Positions 4,836 to 7,731 of a stretch of 7,731 nt of DNA are shown piece by piece. The first letter of the stretch is position 1; each line of letters opens with the position of its first letter. Where the stretch lies: the NCBI GenBank assembly GCA_015233265.1, contig JADFXZ010000104.1:1-7731 (forward strand). The letters are read 5' to 3'. This DNA comes from Nitrospirota bacterium. Its GTDB lineage: Bacteria; Nitrospirota; Thermodesulfovibrionia; Thermodesulfovibrionales; Magnetobacteriaceae. The notes beneath the pieces were generated by a model, which was not told the DNA's origin, searched no databases, and was given only the letters and a program-made list of their open reading frames with translations. A program made the position numbers and the translations under genes.

Positions 4836-6623
4836 ATGACAGAAAACGGGATATTTCAGATCGTGTTGTATTTTGCTGTCCTGGGCTTGTTGATTAAACC
4901 ATTGGGCAGCTACATGGCTGACGTCTATGAAGGTACGCCAAATATGCTTATTTCACCGTTAAGACCTCTGGAGCGGCTCTTGTATCGCATGTTTGGCGTT
5001 AAAAGCGACGAGGAGATGTCGTGGAAGTCATATACCGCGGCAGTTTTAGTTTTCAGCCTTGTTGGGGCTATTGCATTGTATCTGCAGCAGCGGTTTCAGA
5101 ATCACCTGCCGTTAAATCCGCAGGGATTTCCCGGAGTGTCGTGGGATTCGTCCTTTAACACCGCGGTAAGTTTTTTAACCAATACCAACTGGCAGGGTTA
5201 TGGCGGAGAGTCAACGATGAGTTATCTTACACAAATGTCCGGACTTGCCGTTCATAATTTTCTCTCTGCGGCAACCGGCATGGCAGTGCTGGTTGCCTTA
5301 ATAAGGGGATTTACAAGACGAAGCGCTCAGACAATCGGTAATTTCTGGGTTGACCTTACGCGCTCCACGCTGTATATACTCTTACCTCTTTCGATACTTT
5401 TTACGATTGTCCTGGTGTCTCAGGGGGTTGTGCAGAACTTTAAACCTTATCAAACCGTACCACTGATGCAAAAGGTAACGTATGATAAGCCCGTTGTGGA
5501 CTCTCAGGGTAATCCTGTTAAAGATGCCACGGGCAAAGACAAAACAGAACCGGCTGAAATGACGGAGCAGTCGCTGCCAGGCGGCCCTGCCGCCTCCCAG
5601 ATAGCAATTAAACAGCTCGGCACTAACGGCGGCGGGTTCTTTAACGTAAACTCCGCCCATCCATACGAAAACCCCACGCCTTTGTCCAACTTCTTGGAGG
5701 TTCTTGCCATACTGCTCATCCCAGCAGCCCTGTGCTATACGTTTGGCAAGATGATAGGCGATACACGGCAGGGCTGGGCGCTGCTTATTGCGATGTTTGT
5801 GATTCTCATCCCGTTGCTTCTTTTTTGCTATTACAGCGAGACAGTTGACGCACCGTATGTTAAAGGACTTGCTGCGGCCTTGAGCGCCGATGGCAACATG
5901 GAAGGAAAAGAGGCGAGAATCGGGGTTGCAAACTCTGCCCTGTGGGCTGCCGTTACAACCGCGGCCTCAAACGGCTCGGTCAATGCCATGCACGATTCGT
6001 TTAGCCCATTAGGCGGTCTTGTCCCGCTTTTTCTCATACAGCTGGGGGAGATAGTCTTCGGAGGCGTGGGTTCGGGGCTTTACGGCATGATAATATTTGT
6101 CGTGATCTCCGTGTTTGTCGCTGGGCTTATGGTAGGGCGAACGCCTGAATATCTTGGGAAAAAAATAGAGGCCTTCGAGATGAAAATGGCCTCTCTGGTG
6201 ATTTTAATTCCCGCCGTGTGTGTACTTTTGGGTACGGCCATAGCCGTTGTCTCAAAAGACGGTGTTGCCGGAATTGCCAATCCTGGCCCGCACGGGTTTT
6301 CAGAGATTCTCTATGCCTTTTCGTCGTGTTCCAATAACAATGGCAGTGCCTTTGCCGGCATTTCCGCAAACACACCTTTCTATAACGTGTCACTTGCGGT
6401 TGTTATGATACTGGGAAGGTTTGGCGTACTTGTCCCAGTGCTTGCGGTGGCGGGGTCTTTAGCCGGGAAAAAATACGTGCCGGTTGGCTCAGGCACCCTG
6501 CCAACCCATACGCCCCTGTTTGTTGTATTCTTAATAGGGGTAATAATGATAGTTGGAGCCTTGACGTTTCTGCCTGCCATTTCGCTTGGACCAGTGGCGG
6601 AACACTTCATATCGCTAAAATAG
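4836..6623 (+). CDS. kdpA: K+-transporting ATPase subunit A (channel-like, potassium-binding)
   Basis: This encodes 595 residues, complete. KdpA is the inner-membrane subunit that selects K+ and passes it to KdpB. It descends from the K+ channel/transporter superfamily, with four pore-loop repeats. All four filter regions are visible: SFLTNTNWQGYGGE (112-125), LGTNGGGFFNVNSAHPYENPT (261-281), GEIVFGGVGSGLYGM (414-428) and SSCSNNNGSAFAG (506-518). Multiple hydrophobic helices span the length and the protein ends in one (about 570-590). It is longer than the E. coli protein (557), mainly through a hydrophilic insert at about residues 217-250 (KPVVDSQGNPVKDATGK and onward) before filter 2. I recall similar inserts in many non-enteric KdpA proteins, so this is a subgroup trait. 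The start is supported by GGAGG at 4822-4826 and by the one-base gap from kdpF. Expression should follow the KdpE-type promoter upstream. Confidence 0.97.
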   Translation: MTENGIFQIVLYFAVLGLLIKPLGSYMADVYEGTPNMLISPLRPLERLLYRMFGVKSDEEMSWKSYTAAVLVFSLVGAIALYLQQRFQNHLPLNPQGFPGVSWDSSFNTAVSFLTNTNWQGYGGESTMSYLTQMSGLAVHNFLSAATGMAVLVALIRGFTRRSAQTIGNFWVDLTRSTLYILLPLSILFTIVLVSQGVVQNFKPYQTVPLMQKVTYDKPVVDSQGNPVKDATGKDKTEPAEMTEQSLPGGPAASQIAIKQLGTNGGGFFNVNSAHPYENPTPLSNFLEVLAILLIPAALCYTFGKMIGDTRQGWALLIAMFVILIPLLLFCYYSETVDAPYVKGLAAALSADGNMEGKEARIGVANSALWAAVTTAASNGSVNAMHDSFSPLGGLVPLFLIQLGEIVFGGVGSGLYGMIIFVVISVFVAGLMVGRTPEYLGKKIEAFEMKMASLVILIPAVCVLLGTAIAVVSKDGVAGIANPGPHGFSEILYAFSSCSNNNGSAFAGISANTPFYNVSLAVVMILGRFGVLVPVLAVAGSLAGKKYVPVGSGTLPTHTPLFVVFLIGVIMIVGALTFLPAISLGPVAEHFISLK

Positions 6624-6635
6624 GAGGGATAAATA

Positions 6636-7731
6636 ATGTCGGTAAAACAGAATCTTTTCAATTGGCGGCTTATCGTGAGGGCGTCAGTTGACTCGCTTGT
6701 CAAGTTAAATCCACTCTACCAGGTTCGCAAACCAGTAATGTTTGTCGTAGAGATAGGCAGCATTCTCACGACGCTTCTTTTCATCTATTCAACGATCAAA
6801 CCATCGGAAGACCCGCCGGCGTTTATATTGGGGGTGTCACTGTGGCTTTGGTTCACCGTGATATTTGCCAATTTTGCCGAGTCGATGGCAGAGGGCAGGG
6901 GCAAGGCCCAGGCCGAAAACCTCAGACTGAGCAGGCGCGATATTCAGGCGAAGATGTTATCAGCGCCGCGGCGTGACGCCACAGTAAGCTTCGTATCATC
7001 TCCGAAGCTCAGAAAGGGTGACTGCGTACTTGTTGAGGCCGGAGACCTAATCCCAAGCGACGGCGAAGTTATCGAGGGTGTAGCCAGCGTAAACGAAAGC
7101 GCCGTCACCGGTGAGAGCGCCCCGGTAATCAGAGAAAGCGGCGGCGACAGGAGCGCGGTTACGGGCGGCACGCTTGTAGTGTCTGACTGGCTGGTCATCA
7201 GAATCAGCGCAAACCCCGGAGAGACCTTTATCGACAAGATGATTTCAATGGCCGAGGGGGCAAAAAGACAAAAGACGCCTAATGAGATAGCCCTCGATAT
7301 ACTGCTTGCCGGGCTGACAATTATCTTCCTGATAGCCACGGTGACAATAGTGCCGTTTTCTATATTCAGCGTCAAGGCGGCATCGCACGGCAGCCCTGTC
7401 TCAGTAACTACTGTCACGGCCCTGCTGGTGTGTCTTATCCCTACAACGATAGGTGGGCTTCTCTCGGCCATTGGCATTGCCGGTATGGACAGGATGATTC
7501 AGGCTAACGTAATAGCCATGTCTGGCCGGGCGGTTGAGGCCGCAGGGGATGTCGATGTATTGCTCCTGGATAAGACCGGCACTATTACGCTTGGCAACAG
7601 ACACGCAACTGAATTCATACCAGTTCGGGGGACAGATATTAAGAGGCTTGCCGATGCGGCACAGCTTGCGTCGCTTGCCGATGAAACCCCCGAAGGGCGC
7701 AGCATAGTTGTCCTTGCCAAAAACGAATACG
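6636..7731 (+). CDS. kdpB: K+-transporting ATPase subunit B (P-type ATPase; 3' end outside window)
   Basis: The frame is open from ATG 6636 to the right edge, giving 365 residues of a protein usually near 680-700. KdpB is the P-type ATPase subunit that hydrolyses ATP to power K+ uptake. Visible features are the N-terminal KLNPLYQVRKPVMFVVEIGS and first membrane hairpin, then FANFAESMAEGRGKAQAE (78-94). The actuator motif TGES is at 158-161; its serine corresponds to the inhibitory phosphoserine S162 of E. coli. The KdpB-specific CLIPTTIGGLLSAIG (266-280) replaces the usual PEGL/CPC motif, and DKTGTITLGN (312-321) holds the phosphorylated D312. DETPEGRSIVVLA (349-361) begins the nucleotide domain. 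AGGAGGG at 6622-6628 overlaps the kdpA stop and lies seven bases before the ATG, so coupling is likely. The KGE-type ATP site and the C-terminal helices lie past the edge, as should kdpC. Confidence 0.97.
   Translation, partial: MSVKQNLFNWRLIVRASVDSLVKLNPLYQVRKPVMFVVEIGSILTTLLFIYSTIKPSEDPPAFILGVSLWLWFTVIFANFAESMAEGRGKAQAENLRLSRRDIQAKMLSAPRRDATVSFVSSPKLRKGDCVLVEAGDLIPSDGEVIEGVASVNESAVTGESAPVIRESGGDRSAVTGGTLVVSDWLVIRISANPGETFIDKMISMAEGAKRQKTPNEIALDILLAGLTIIFLIATVTIVPFSIFSVKAASHGSPVSVTTVTALLVCLIPTTIGGLLSAIGIAGMDRMIQANVIAMSGRAVEAAGDVDVLLLDKTGTITLGNRHATEFIPVRGTDIKRLADAAQLASLADETPEGRSIVVLAKNEY

Noticed and set aside
5480..5590. The hydrophilic insert in KdpA as a novel domain
   Set aside because: Similar inserts before filter 2 are, as I recall, common in non-enteric KdpA proteins, so it was recorded as a subgroup feature and not as a finding.
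6944..7477. 177-codon minus-strand open frame opposite kdpB
   Set aside because: It is antisense to conserved KdpB motifs (TGES and PTTIGGL). The Ser/Thr/Ile-rich translation is typical of a shadow of a membrane ATPase gene.

Overview
The window reads as one stretch of a Gram-negative bacterial chromosome of moderate GC. Housekeeping genes lie at both ends and a scarred accessory patch lies in the middle. The IlvD subtype, the YncE-like propeller, DUF465 next to a protoporphyrinogen oxidase, and the presence of Uma2 and DUF1640 family members are reminiscent of Nitrospirota (Thermodesulfovibrionia, including magnetotactic relatives) or Geobacter-like lineages. That placement is inference from remembered family features and was not computed.

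Left part (1-2699), all on the + strand and closely spaced: the 3' part of an oxygen-dependent protoporphyrinogen oxidase (haem biosynthesis), a 74-residue DUF465/YdcH coiled-coil protein with a strong ribosome binding site, and a complete dihydroxy-acid dehydratase, IlvD (valine, leucine and isoleucine synthesis). The IlvD keeps two of the three cysteines expected for the usual [2Fe-2S] set, and has glycine at the first position.

Middle part (2683-4458), a region of decay: an exported YncE/cytochrome-D1-like beta-propeller gene overlaps the end of ilvD. It carries a -1 frameshift at a short G run, and its C-terminal homology stops abruptly and is replaced by an unrelated 42-codon tail. Next comes an intact Uma2-family (DUF820) PD-(D/E)xK nuclease-fold gene. 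Facing it on the - strand is the N-terminal remnant of a DUF1640 coiled-coil gene.

Right part (4459-7731): a potassium-transport operon, kdpF-kdpA-kdpB, with kdpB running off the window. The 29-residue kdpF is recognisable although very short. A good -10 box lies upstream, and about 60 bp before the predicted transcription start is a sequence strikingly like the E. coli KdpE operator, with part of it repeated exactly two helical turns downstream. Together these genes would make the high-affinity KdpFABC K+ pump (KdpA channel-like subunit, KdpB P-type ATPase, KdpF stabilising peptide), probably switched on by a KdpD/KdpE two-component system. kdpC, and possibly kdpDE, would be expected past the right edge.

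I found no tRNA, rRNA, CRISPR array or intact insertion sequence. I see no wholly new system. The most useful points are the kdp control region, the decayed propeller gene with its foreign tail, and the IlvD cysteine pattern.
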